Positions 6,399 to 14,761 of a stretch of 37,147 bases of DNA are shown here, in pieces. The first letter of the stretch is position 1. Each line of letters begins with the position of its first letter. The stretch is from positions 1 through 37,147 of the forward strand of contig JAJFFE010000370.1 in assembly GCA_021776775.1 (NCBI GenBank). Reading direction: 5' to 3'. This DNA is from Planctomycetota bacterium (GTDB lineage Bacteria; Planctomycetota; UBA8108; UBA1146; JAJFFE01). The position numbers were made by a program, and so were the translations under genes. A model generated the notes under the pieces. The model was not told where the DNA came from and made no database searches. It saw nothing but the letters and a program-made list of their open reading frames with translations.

Positions 6399-7445
6399 CT
6401 AGCGAGCGGTTTCCGTTGGCGCAATGCCCGCGACTTCGGTTTTCGTGGTTTCCGAAGTCGTTTCCGGCGTTGGCTCTACGGTTGGTTTCGGTGGGGGAGT
6501 GAGCGCTTCGCGAGGGTCGCTGAGCGGGGCTGCTTCCGAAGTCGGCGTCGGAGCGGCTTGTTGATCGCGGCCGTGCGGATGCGCTTGGTCGTAGGTTTTG
6601 GCGAGTCGGTCGTGCGTCAGGTGGGTGTAGATCTGCGTGGTCGCGAGATGCTTGTGACCGAGCAGTTCCTGCACGACGCGGAGGTTCGCGCCGCCGTCGA
6701 GCATGTGAGTTGCGAACGAGTGCCGCAGAGTGTGCGGGCTGGTCTTCTTGTCGAGATTCGCGACCCGCAAGTACTTGTCGAGGATCTTGCGAATCGATCG
6801 ATCGGAGATGCGCTTGCCGAAGCGATTGAAGAAGACCGGGCTCGGCTCGCCGTGCAACCACGGGTGTGGGATGGCGGCGTGGTAACGACGGATCGCTTCG
6901 AGGGCGAAGCTTCCGATCGGAACGATGCGTTCCTTGCGACCCTTACCGCGAGCGCGCACGACGCTCTGCTCTTGATCGATGTCATTCCAGTCGAGTGAGA
7001 TCAACTCCGTGACGCGAAGGCCGGTGGAGTAGAGCGTCTCGAGGATAGCGCGGTCACGAAGGCCGCGCATGGTGTCTTTGGCTGGCGTATCGAGCAAGCG
7101 CAGGATCTCGCGTACCGTGAGGAAGTGGGGCAGCGCCTTCTTCAACTTCGGCGTGCGCACATTCAGGAACGGATTGCGATCGCTGATGCCTTCGCGCTGG
7201 AGGTAGCGGAAGTACGAGCGAACTGAGGCGAGTTTGCGAACCACGGTCGTCTTCGAGTAGCCCTCTTCATCGAGGAAGGCGAGGAAGCGCCGCACCTGGT
7301 AGGTGTCGAGTTTGGCGAGTTCGTCGAGATCTTCGACTTTGAAGAACTCACGAAGTTGCACGAGGTCGGTGGTATACGCACGGATGGTTTGCGGGCTGAG
7401 ATTGCGTTCGTCTCTCAGGTGACGGATGAAGTCCTGCATAGTCAT
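6399..7445 (-). CDS. xerC: Tyrosine recombinase XerC/XerD
   Basis: Site-specific recombinase that in the Xer system resolves chromosome dimers at dif. The N-terminal SAM-like core-binding domain (residues 3-85) and the catalytic domain (about 108-285) are complete, with catalytic R144, K168, H238, R241, H264 and nucleophile Y273 (in HTLRHSFATH, LLGHKHLATTQIYTHL). After residue 288 there is an atypical tail of about 60 residues rich in Pro, Thr, Ser and Glu; XerC/D proteins usually stop near 300. The ATG has GGGAAG six bases upstream. The tRNA-Thr downstream raises the idea of an integrase beside an attachment site. However, the sequence is housekeeping Xer-like, and no attachment repeat or phage gene is visible. 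XerC versus XerD cannot be settled by eye. Confidence 0.9.
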   Translation of the reverse strand: MTMQDFIRHLRDERNLSPQTIRAYTTDLVQLREFFKVEDLDELAKLDTYQVRRFLAFLDEEGYSKTTVVRKLASVRSYFRYLQREGISDRNPFLNVRTPKLKKALPHFLTVREILRLLDTPAKDTMRGLRDRAILETLYSTGLRVTELISLDWNDIDQEQSVVRARGKGRKERIVPIGSFALEAIRRYHAAIPHPWLHGEPSPVFFNRFGKRISDRSIRKILDKYLRVANLDKKTSPHTLRHSFATHMLDGGANLRVVQELLGHKHLATTQIYTHLTHDRLAKTYDQAHPHGRDQQAAPTPTSEAAPLSDPREALTPPPKPTVEPTPETTSETTKTEVAGIAPTETAR

Positions 7446-7764
7446 TGCAGCTTCCCGGCGATGGAACGTTCGCAGAAGTCCGTTCGACTAGACGGCGGTC
7501 CCAGCAGGCGTGACCTGGTGAGATCATGAGCCCGGCGGGCATGAACGAAACAGTTGTTCCACGGACGGTTGCCCATGTTCACTCGTCCCCGTTCACGGAA
7601 CCGTTCCACGACCGATGGTCGTGAGCGGTGTCACACATGCAAGCGTCTAGTTGTCTGTCGCTTCTACGAGCCTTTCGTATCGCTAAGCTGGCCACAGCGG
7701 CGTAGGGCCAGCGTCGGGAGCATACCTCCTCGTGTTTTGATGGTCCAAGAGAAAACAACCCGGC
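7446..7764. other. Gap upstream of xerC with small palindromes
   Basis: No gene is supported here. GGAAC-C-GTTCC (7597-7607) and ACGACC-GAT-GGTCGT (7608-7622) are adjacent palindromes about 150 bp upstream of the recombinase start and could be protein-binding sites. At the far end, on the minus strand, an imperfect stem (CAGG.CC...GG.CCTG, about 7768-7785) followed by GTTGTTTTCTC overlaps the end of the small gene at 7765 and may terminate that operon. Confidence 0.35.
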
Positions 7765-7965
7765 CTACAGGTCCTGGTGGGCCTGTCCAATCAGTTCGCG
7801 AGCGATCTCGCGCGCTTGTTCGGAGTCCAGACCCGGCGGTTCCTCCTCGGGAGGATTTCTGAACTCGAGCAGGCTCTCTAGTAACTCGGGAAATGACGGG
7901 CGGTCGTAAAGGAAGCAGTATTCGTCACTGCCGAGCACGACCATGAGCGAGTTGCTCTTCTCCAT
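7765..7965 (-). CDS. Small acidic protein, function unknown
   Basis: Sixty-six residues, last gene of a minus-strand operon, 18 bp after the lipoprotein gene. An excellent ribosome-binding site (GGGGAGGG, then AAAC before ATG) supports it as real despite its size. The N-terminal half is mixed hydrophobic (MVVLGSDEYCFLYDRPSFPELLESLL) and the C-terminal half is acidic with PPEEEPPG and a final helix-forming stretch. No signal peptide or metal-binding motif is evident. I do not recognise a family. Confidence 0.65.
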   Translation of the reverse strand: MEKSNSLMVVLGSDEYCFLYDRPSFPELLESLLEFRNPPEEEPPGLDSEQAREIARELIGQAHQDL

Positions 7966-7983
7966 GTTTCCCTCCCCTCTGAC

Positions 7984-8646
7984 TTACTCGTTTGAATCAC
8001 GTAGCGCTTCGAGACGCGCGAAGCATTGCTCGATAGCTTCGAACGCCACGAAGTCGATGAAGCGATCAGACGAACGCAGAATGCGATCGACGTCGGTCAT
8101 GCCGCGGTCGTCGTCCGACAACGTCCACGCGTATTTCTGTACTTCGAAAGCGGTTTGCGGGTCGTCCGTGCGGTACACCGCTTGGAACGACAACTGGTGC
8201 TTGGCGATCTGTCCGAAGCCGCCGACTGGCATGTGTCCCTGGCGATCGAGATCGAGACCGGAGTCACCGGGTCGTCTGACTCCCGAAGGAACGTAGACGT
8301 GAACTTCGATCGACGCGGAAGGCGGGTAGTACGGATCGAACGTCAACACCTTGATTTCGACCAGCGCCTGTGAAGTTGCGGCGATCGGCAACTCGTCCAG
8401 TGTGTAGCTTGCTGGCATCGGTTGGCCGTCTGTGACGGGGTAGTCGGTCAAGACGACTCGATCGATACCGTCGACTCGTAGTAGGTTTTTCCGAAACGAA
8501 TCGGTCCACGACTGTGAGCGATCGAGCGACTCCGCAATGATCGGGAGCAGGCTCACTTCTTCGAGTTGCTCGAGTGGGTTTGCAATGCGCGGTCCGATGC
8601 ATGCAGTCGTGACGAGCGCAAGTAGAGCGACGCTGGCGTGCTTCAT
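7984..8646 (-). CDS. Putative lipoprotein, CsgG/TolB-N-like
   Basis: A 220-residue exported protein. The short N-terminal hydrophobic segment ends in ALVTTAC, an acceptable lipobox with Cys16, so outer- or inner-membrane anchoring is likely. The pattern VSLLPIIAES ... FRKNLLRVDGIDRVVLTD ... ATSQALVEIKVLTFDPYYPP resembles small periplasmic proteins of the CsgG/TolB-N-like fold, in which a conserved strand-helix unit is followed by a 'V-E-hTxFDPYxPP' strand; this is a weak, by-eye comparison. The ATG overlaps the stop of the upstream PD40 gene (ATGA), indicating translational coupling and a shared role at the cell envelope. Confidence 0.7.
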   Translation of the reverse strand: MKHASVALLALVTTACIGPRIANPLEQLEEVSLLPIIAESLDRSQSWTDSFRKNLLRVDGIDRVVLTDYPVTDGQPMPASYTLDELPIAATSQALVEIKVLTFDPYYPPSASIEVHVYVPSGVRRPGDSGLDLDRQGHMPVGGFGQIAKHQLSFQAVYRTDDPQTAFEVQKYAWTLSDDDRGMTDVDRILRSSDRFIDFVAFEAIEQCFARLEALRDSNE

Positions 8647-9764
8647 GGTCGCCTCTCGTCTCGGTTGGGCAACGATCGGTTGCCGAGTTTCGCGGGTGGT
8701 TCGAAGGAGCCGGGCTTCAGGCTGACAATGCGCGGTGATCCCGATCGGTCAGAGGTGAAGTAGATGCGTCCGTCGAGTCCCCACGCCGGTGCGTAGTCGG
8801 GGCCGAGCGAAGTCGTCAGTTGCACTCGACGTCCGTCGAGATTGACGATCCACAAGTCGTCTGCGCTCGGCGGCGCGTCGGGTGATTCGATCGGGGAGCG
8901 AGCGGTGCCGTACACGAGGCTTCGCGAGTTCGGCGACCACGACGGCTGTATGGTTCCCCACGTCTCTTCGGTGACGACTTCTTCGGGAGCGCCGCCGTCG
9001 ACCGAGACCATCCAGATGCCGTACCAACCTTGACCTCGTCCGGAGGGACGTTGGAAGGCGAAGTACTGCCCGTCGGGTGACCACTCAGGGTAGAGACCGG
9101 GCCCGATCTGGGTGCGCTTGTGGGTATTCACATCGATACGCCACAGGTACCATTCGCCGCTCGCTTCGCGAGCGCAGTATGCGATCGAGCGACCGTCGGG
9201 GCTCCACGTGGGGTGGATCTCGTCCGAGTCAGAGCGGGTCAGGTGCCACGGGGCGGCGCTACCCTCGACCGGAATGATCCAGATGTCGTAGTTGCCTTCT
9301 CGGTCCGATGCGTAGGCGATCCACCGACCGTCCGGCGAGAACTTCGGCTGGATGTCGCGGTAGCCACTGCGCGTCTTCTCGACGGGGCCACCGGATTCGA
9401 CGCGCTGGATGTAGACGTTAGACTTGGTCGAGTGACGCGTCGAAGAGAACGCGATGAGCTTGCCGTCGGGAGAGACATCGACGTCGAAGTCGCCGCCGAG
9501 CGTGCCATGGGTGTGGACTTGCAGGTCGACGTACGGTCGACCCTTGTTGGAGAACGTTACCGCTGGGACTTCGGGCGGGCCGACGGTGGTCGTCGAGTTT
9601 GCCGGCGTCGGCTTGCCCGATTGAGTTTCGTCGGGCAATTTGGCACCGACAAGGCTCTTCGGAGGCGTCGCGGAGTGCGGGCCTGATTGCCACGAGAACG
9701 GGGCGCAGCCGGCTACGAGCAGGAGGCACAAGGTTGCTCGTAGAATCCCTCTCGGAAGAATCAT
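8643..9764 (-). CDS. PD40/TolB-like beta-propeller lipoprotein
   Basis: A 373-residue lipoprotein. The signal sequence ends in a strong lipobox (LCLLLVAGC). After a Pro/Thr-rich linker come about six PD40 repeats, seen as PDGRWIAYASDREGNYDIWI, SPDGRSIAYC, SPDGQYFAF, SPNSRSLVYG and LDGRIYFTSDRSG, the same repeat type as the TolB propeller. Such propellers bind other envelope proteins or peptidoglycan-associated partners; no catalytic residues are expected. The frame is open far upstream, to 10091, but ATG 9764 immediately precedes the signal peptide and has AAGGAG upstream. It is the first gene of an operon with the lipoprotein and small protein, and is divergent from pabB. Confidence 0.82.
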   Translation of the reverse strand: MILPRGILRATLCLLLVAGCAPFSWQSGPHSATPPKSLVGAKLPDETQSGKPTPANSTTTVGPPEVPAVTFSNKGRPYVDLQVHTHGTLGGDFDVDVSPDGKLIAFSSTRHSTKSNVYIQRVESGGPVEKTRSGYRDIQPKFSPDGRWIAYASDREGNYDIWIIPVEGSAAPWHLTRSDSDEIHPTWSPDGRSIAYCAREASGEWYLWRIDVNTHKRTQIGPGLYPEWSPDGQYFAFQRPSGRGQGWYGIWMVSVDGGAPEEVVTEETWGTIQPSWSPNSRSLVYGTARSPIESPDAPPSADDLWIVNLDGRRVQLTTSLGPDYAPAWGLDGRIYFTSDRSGSPRIVSLKPGSFEPPAKLGNRSLPNRDERRP

Positions 9765-9878
9765 CGCGGGGTCGTCTCCTTGGCGTCTCCGACACGGGCA
9801 TCGCGTCGGCTGAATGTTTTTTCGGACGTTGCCGCCTGAGCCTGTAACCCTTTTGAGCAAATACCGAGGACGACCGAA

Positions 9879-11351
9879 GTGCAGACCCCGCAAGGCCCTT
9901 TCGACGTAGCTCCGCGCGTTGAGGCGATAGAAGTGCCGCTGGCAGTCGGGCCGCTTCTGAATTCTTTGCGTGGGGCAGTCGACCCAGTGGTGCTGGAAAG
10001 CGGGCAGGACGTTGCGGGTACCGGGACCTGGCACGTGCTCGCGGCATGCCCGTGCGGACACGCCACCATTCGCGGACCTCGCTGGGTGCACGCACTCAAC
10101 GGCCGAGTAACCGAGGGTGACGCTGCCGACGGAGTCGATCCGCTGACTCGGGTGGAACAGTGGTGGCAGTCCTGGTCGACGACGGACGGGTTGCCGGAGG
10201 AGTTAGCGGCGATCGGTGCTCCCTTCGCCGGTGGCGCGATCGGATACTTCGGTTACGAACTCGGCGCGTACTGTGAGGACGGGGCGTCTCGGCCGACCGG
10301 CCGGCGCCTCGACTTGACGCAAGCGAGTCCGTTTGCGGCGGACATCTTCGAAGCGATCCCTGACCTTCAGCTCTACCTCTACGACGAAGTGCTGTTGATC
10401 GAGCGCGAGACCGGCGCTGGATACTTCGTGCACCGCGGGCGCGCGGGAGTCGAGTCCCGACGCTGGTGGGAGCAGGCGGCTGCGGCTGAGTCGGCGGACG
10501 AGTCGAAGATTCGACCCGTCGAATCCGCGTCGGTCAGTTTGTCCGACGCCGACTACTTGGCCGCGGTGGGAGAGGTCCGATCCCTCATCGCGGAGGGCGC
10601 GGTCTACGAAGTAAACCTGACGCGTTGTCACCGGTTCGACGGTGGCCCGTCGGCGTGGCAACTGTTCCAACGCTTGCGCGCGGCGCAGCCCGTTCCGTAC
10701 GGCGCGCTGTTGCCGTGGTCACCCGTCGCCGTTGTTTCAGCGTCGCCGGAGTGCTTCCTGCGCCGACGGGGCCGCGACGTCGAAACTCGGCCCATCAAAG
10801 GGACCGCGCCGCGAACCGGAGACGCCAGCCGTGACGAAGAGGCGAAGCACCTCCTGCTCGCCAGCGAGAAAGAGCGGGCGGAGCTCGCCATGATCATCGA
10901 TGTCGAGCGCAATGATCTCGGGCGAGTCTGCGACGTGGGCTCGGTGGTGGTCGTGGAAGAAGCGGCGCTCGAACCGTACGCGACGGTATTCCATACGGTT
11001 GCCACCGTGCGGGGCCGCTTGCCAGAGCGGTGTACGCCGTTCGAGTTGCTACGGGCGACGTTCCCGGGTGGATCGATCACCGGCGCCCCGAAGATCGCGG
11101 CCATGGAGGCGATTCGTCGCTTCGAGACATGTCCGCGCCGGGCGTACACCGGGTCGATCGGTTGGATTGCCCCCGATGGCGACCTGGATCTTTCGATCGC
11201 GATTCGCACGGCGCTGCGTTGTGGTGACACCACGCTGTTCGCCGTGGGCGGGGCGGTGACGTGGGACTCGGTTCCCCAGCGGGAACTCGAGGAACTTGGC
11301 GACAAAGGGCGCGCCGTGTTTCGTGCCATCGGGGTCGCGCCCGATTCGTAA
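9879..11351 (+). CDS. pabB: Aminodeoxychorismate synthase component I (PabB)
   Basis: Converts chorismate, with ammonia from a PabA partner, to 4-amino-4-deoxychorismate on the way to p-aminobenzoate and folate. Length is 490 residues, as expected for the chorismate-binding family. The active-site phrase is RPIKGTAPR, with Lys307. A Lys here marks PabB, whereas anthranilate synthase TrpE has Ala in PIAGT. Downstream motifs ERAELAMIIDVERNDLGRVC and PGGSITGAPKIAAMEAI are intact. The start is a GTG with GAGG about ten bases upstream. No pabA or pabC lies next to it, so the amidotransferase must be elsewhere. The gene is divergent from the PD40 lipoprotein gene. Confidence 0.93.
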   Translation: MQTPQGPFDVAPRVEAIEVPLAVGPLLNSLRGAVDPVVLESGQDVAGTGTWHVLAACPCGHATIRGPRWVHALNGRVTEGDAADGVDPLTRVEQWWQSWSTTDGLPEELAAIGAPFAGGAIGYFGYELGAYCEDGASRPTGRRLDLTQASPFAADIFEAIPDLQLYLYDEVLLIERETGAGYFVHRGRAGVESRRWWEQAAAAESADESKIRPVESASVSLSDADYLAAVGEVRSLIAEGAVYEVNLTRCHRFDGGPSAWQLFQRLRAAQPVPYGALLPWSPVAVVSASPECFLRRRGRDVETRPIKGTAPRTGDASRDEEAKHLLLASEKERAELAMIIDVERNDLGRVCDVGSVVVVEEAALEPYATVFHTVATVRGRLPERCTPFELLRATFPGGSITGAPKIAAMEAIRRFETCPRRAYTGSIGWIAPDGDLDLSIAIRTALRCGDTTLFAVGGAVTWDSVPQRELEELGDKGRAVFRAIGVAPDS

Positions 11352-11453
11352 GTACGTGTGATTTCGACAATCCTCAACGCTCGTCGCGCTTCGGGCGGCT
11401 ATCTGCGATCACATTTGCGAACGAACGATGGCAACGGAAGGAATGAGGGTCCT

Positions 11454-11954
11454 ATGGTCATGAAATTTTCTCCCGGATGGCAGAACGCCAAGATCACTCC
11501 GATCCCGAGTGATACGGAATTGACGCGTCTACGCACCGGCAAGTCGAAGTCGCAGCAGAAGCGCGAGGGTATCTCCGAGAAGTGCATCAGCTATCAGACC
11601 GCCAATAACAAGAAGCGTGAAGACGGTAAGGTTTTTCTCTCGTTCTTCAGCGAAACAGACATGCGAAACGCGATTCAGTACGCACACGACGCGTTCAACC
11701 ATGACGCCGGCGTGAGGGCATTGCTCGCCGACGCGATTGGCACGGTCAGTACCGTGACCATCGACCAAGGGACGCACCAAGAGGAAGATCGAACCGGGGG
11801 CGGTTTCAAACTCCACTTCGACGCACGACGTTCGAGTGACGATCTTTGCTTTCACATGTACGTCGGTCAGAACACGTGGGGTGGTCTACGCATCGTCGAG
11901 GTCTCCTACAATGGGTCCGCCGGCTTCAAAGACGTGACGCCGACTCGTATCTGA
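11454..11954 (+). CDS. Conserved-looking orphan protein, function unknown
   Basis: A 166-residue protein, probably cytoplasmic (no signal peptide or membrane segment). The N terminus is basic (RLRTGKSKSQQKREGISEKC); the rest alternates short beta-prone strands (KVFLSFFSE, VSTVTIDQG, GGFKLHFDARRS, CFHMYVGQNTWGGLRIVEVSYNG) as in a small beta-rich domain. The start is ATG 11454 with GAGGG four bases upstream, or ATG 11460. The frame is open back to 11358, but nothing there looks coding. It is followed within 15 bases by a strong terminator, so it is probably transcribed on its own or with pabB, about 100 bp upstream. I recognise no family. Confidence 0.65.
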   Translation: MVMKFSPGWQNAKITPIPSDTELTRLRTGKSKSQQKREGISEKCISYQTANNKKREDGKVFLSFFSETDMRNAIQYAHDAFNHDAGVRALLADAIGTVSTVTIDQGTHQEEDRTGGGFKLHFDARRSSDDLCFHMYVGQNTWGGLRIVEVSYNGSAGFKDVTPTRI

Positions 11955-11968
11955 GACTCGTGATGACG

Positions 11969-11993
11969 AAAGGGGGCCGACGCGGCCCCCTTT
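11969..11993 (+). terminator. Rho-independent terminator
   Basis: AAAGGGGGCC (11969-11978), loop GACGC, GGCCCCCTTT (11984-11993): a perfect 10-bp stem followed by CACTCTTCGTTTTCTT. It lies 15 bases after the orphan gene's stop and just before the convergent kelch gene's 3' end at 12052, so it may serve both strands. Confidence 0.88.
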
Positions 11994-12051
11994 CACTCTT
12001 CGTTTTCTTACGTCGTCGAAACGTTCGGTGACGTGGACCTACAGCGCCGTC

Positions 12052-14550
12052 CTACAACGCGGGCGCCGGCGGCAAGTACACTTCGCTTCCGACCGAGACC
12101 GCGGGCCCTCCCCACGACCCCCAGTACTCCGTGCCACCTCCCACGATCAATACGAAGTCATCCGCGGTGCCGAGTTGTTCGTCCGGTCCCGCGAGTCGAG
12201 ACAATGTGTGACCGAGGCGCGCTGAGTTCAGGGTGACGATTGCACTCGCATCTCCGAACCCAGCCAACGCGTCGTCGGGAATGTCGTCGTCGGTGCGAAG
12301 CCACGTTCCCTGGACCCCGGTTGGGTTCTGCGTCGACCGAGTTGCGGCCAAATCCCAGGGGGGGTCGATGTCGGCGTTGTATTGCGCGTCGAAGAACTCG
12401 CCCCCTTGTACTGTGAGGTCGCAGCCGATCACGTCTTGCGTGCAGCCCGACGGAGGCACGGTGACCGCGACACCTCCAGCCGTGAACAGCCACGTCCCGT
12501 CGACCGCGGTACCGTTGCGGATTCGCCGATTGGCGAGCGGGATCACGGGCGCAAACGTGCGCCCGAACACGGCTCCGCACGAGGCCGCGGTTTCGACGCC
12601 TTGGACTGCGGTTGGCGGCTCGATCTCGAGTGCGATGATTCCGCTCGCAGGCCCGAAGCCCGTGAACGTGAACGCGAAGAGCTCGCCGGGAATGGTGGAG
12701 TTCGCGCACTGGGCGTCGTTGGTGTCTCCGTTGGACACGAGCACTGCGTTGGTGAGACCTCCCTCGCCGTCCCACGTTTGATCGCCGAATGACCCGAGGT
12801 TCGTCAGCGAGCCGCGTACTCTGTCACTCCCGGTAAGACCCGGAAGGGTGCTGTTGAAGCCGGTTGTTTGGTCGTAGAACTCGATACTGGACTGAATGCT
12901 CTGTCCCAAGAACCCAAGGAACTTGAGATCTGGCGCGAACACGCCACTCAATGTCTGAAAGCCACCGGCAAACAAGACGATGTCGTCGGCCGTTCCCAAG
13001 ACGCTATCGAAGCCGGCGATCGTGGTCGAAGCGTGCGAGCTGCGGCCGCGCGGGGTTTGTAGTTCCGTGGTTGATCCGGTGATGTCTAGCGCCGGGGAGA
13101 ACTCGTTGGTCGTCGGATCGAAGAACTCGACATCCCTGACGCTCGGAAAGACCGTGATGTCGAACTGGAAGAACGGGCTTCCCGGCGGAAAGTTGGGGTC
13201 GATGATGGTCTCTGCTACCGACGCCTGTCCGCCGACGATCAAGACCTTCCCGTTAGCCATTGGCGTCGCCGTGTGCCGGAAGCGCGGAGTGATCATGGGG
13301 TTGGCGGTCGGAGAGAACACTCGAGTCAGCGGATCGAATCGGAAGCCCGACTCGCTGGCGGGCGCTATAAGGATGTCGAACGTTCCACCGCAGACGAGGG
13401 CAGATCCATCGTCGAGCAAAGTGCTGGTGTGATCGATCCGTCCGCCCGTTGGAAGCACGATGGGGGTTCCGAGGAAGTTCGTGTCGATGAAGTCTCCGAG
13501 GAACGAGCCGGACGGGTCGGCGAGCGTCGGGTCGAAGACCTCGACGGTATCGAGGCTGGTGAAGCTGTTTTCGTCGCTTCCTCCAACGATCAGTACTCGA
13601 CCGTCGTCGAGTGTGGTCGCGGTGTGAAAGTAGCGGGGTGTTTCGAGCTGTGGTCCGACTTCGAAGGAGTTGCCGTTTTCGGTCGGAGAGATCACGCGAA
13701 TCGAAATCGTTGTGAACGCGCTTCCCGTTGGGTTCGATCCTATCACCGCGTGGCTGGTCTCAGGCCACGCTTCCGTCGGCGCACCGGAGATGACGCCAGT
13801 TGCCGTATCGAGGTCGAGTCCATTCGGTAGATTTGGCGACACGGAGTAACTGATCACGGGACCGCCGGTGGACGACGGCACGTTGGGAGCAATCGGTTGG
13901 TCCAGTAGGTAGACCGCCACCGGTGTGGAGTAACTGAGGCTCGCCGGTGGGTCGTCGATCACCGTGACGTTGATCGTCGTGAAGGTGCTTCCTGCCGAGT
14001 TCGAGGCGACGACGACGTGGTCGGTCGCGGGCCACAGGACGGTCGGCGCACCACTGATCACTCCCGTGACGGCGTCGATCGTCACGCCGCTCGGAAGGAG
14101 AGGAGCCACGATGTATTCGTCGACTGCTCCGCCCGTTGACGTCGGAACGTTGTCGATGATCGGCAGCCCGAGGAAATAGCTTGGCATCGTATCGGAGTAT
14201 GTCAGGTCGAGCGGCGGATCCGACGCGCAGCCTCCGTCGACGCAGTCGAGCGTATCCGGTGTCGGATCTGCCCCGCACATCGGAAACGGCGCCGGGATCG
14301 CGCCGGTGATGAACAGGTACGACAACAGCGATACGGGATCGGAAACATCCGCCGCGCCGTCGTCGTTGACGTCGATAGCGTCGAGACAGTCGACCGATTC
14401 TCCTTGGAACAGGTGCCCCAAGGCGAGGACCGCGTCGGCGATGTCTACGGCGCCGCTGACGTTGGCATCGCCGCGGACGAAGTCGGCCGCTTGCAGGGTC
14501 GAGCTCGTTGCCAGTGTGCAGAGCAGAGCAATCGTGCAGCTGAGTCGCAT
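12052..14550 (-). CDS. Exported kelch/Ig-like protein, N-terminal dockerin-like module
   Basis: An 832-residue secreted protein. A signal peptide (MRLSCTIALLCTLATSSTLQA) is followed at once by the dockerin-like pair: RGDANVSGAVDIADAVLAL, then DVNDDGAADVSDPVSLLSYL, then the Cys motif MCGADPTPDTLDC. Next come two putative Ig-like (He_PIG type) domains, each with LPxGxxxDxxTGVISGAPT. Then come kelch-type propeller repeats: RYFHTATTLDDGRVLIVGG, DHTSTLLDDGSALVCGG, RFRHTATPMANGKVLIVGG and a final ARLGHTLSRL ... DDFVLIVGGG. In the other three proteins of this window the module is C-terminal. I start at ATG 14550, which has AAGGTGAG upstream; the frame is open to 14634. Function is unknown, probably adhesion or surface binding. 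Confidence 0.85.
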   Translation of the reverse strand: MRLSCTIALLCTLATSSTLQAADFVRGDANVSGAVDIADAVLALGHLFQGESVDCLDAIDVNDDGAADVSDPVSLLSYLFITGAIPAPFPMCGADPTPDTLDCVDGGCASDPPLDLTYSDTMPSYFLGLPIIDNVPTSTGGAVDEYIVAPLLPSGVTIDAVTGVISGAPTVLWPATDHVVVASNSAGSTFTTINVTVIDDPPASLSYSTPVAVYLLDQPIAPNVPSSTGGPVISYSVSPNLPNGLDLDTATGVISGAPTEAWPETSHAVIGSNPTGSAFTTISIRVISPTENGNSFEVGPQLETPRYFHTATTLDDGRVLIVGGSDENSFTSLDTVEVFDPTLADPSGSFLGDFIDTNFLGTPIVLPTGGRIDHTSTLLDDGSALVCGGTFDILIAPASESGFRFDPLTRVFSPTANPMITPRFRHTATPMANGKVLIVGGQASVAETIIDPNFPPGSPFFQFDITVFPSVRDVEFFDPTTNEFSPALDITGSTTELQTPRGRSSHASTTIAGFDSVLGTADDIVLFAGGFQTLSGVFAPDLKFLGFLGQSIQSSIEFYDQTTGFNSTLPGLTGSDRVRGSLTNLGSFGDQTWDGEGGLTNAVLVSNGDTNDAQCANSTIPGELFAFTFTGFGPASGIIALEIEPPTAVQGVETAASCGAVFGRTFAPVIPLANRRIRNGTAVDGTWLFTAGGVAVTVPPSGCTQDVIGCDLTVQGGEFFDAQYNADIDPPWDLAATRSTQNPTGVQGTWLRTDDDIPDDALAGFGDASAIVTLNSARLGHTLSRLAGPDEQLGTADDFVLIVGGGTEYWGSWGGPAVSVGSEVYLPPAPAL

Positions 14551-14761
14551 AGGGAACTCACCTTCGTTGAGCATTCGAATGAACCAGGGACGAAGAAGCC
14601 GCATGGTAGGGCGCCCAACGGGATCGAACAGCAACTTTTTCAGCGCCGCCAGAGCGTCGTCGCTTGAAATGCAGCTACTTCCTGGATGGTGTCGCGACTA
14701 CGATACGGGCGACGCGAAAGATCGAGCGTCGTTGGTTCGCACAACGGGGAGGTACCGAATC

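Noticed and set aside
6241..7445. Integrated element anchored at tRNA-Thr with an integrase
   Set aside because: The recombinase is of the housekeeping Xer type, and I found no repeat of the tRNA 3' end and no phage or plasmid genes nearby.
14306..14761. Upstream extension of the cyanophycinase-like gene
   Set aside because: It runs antisense over the start of the kelch gene; the GTG at 14762 has the ribosome-binding site and begins the signal peptide.
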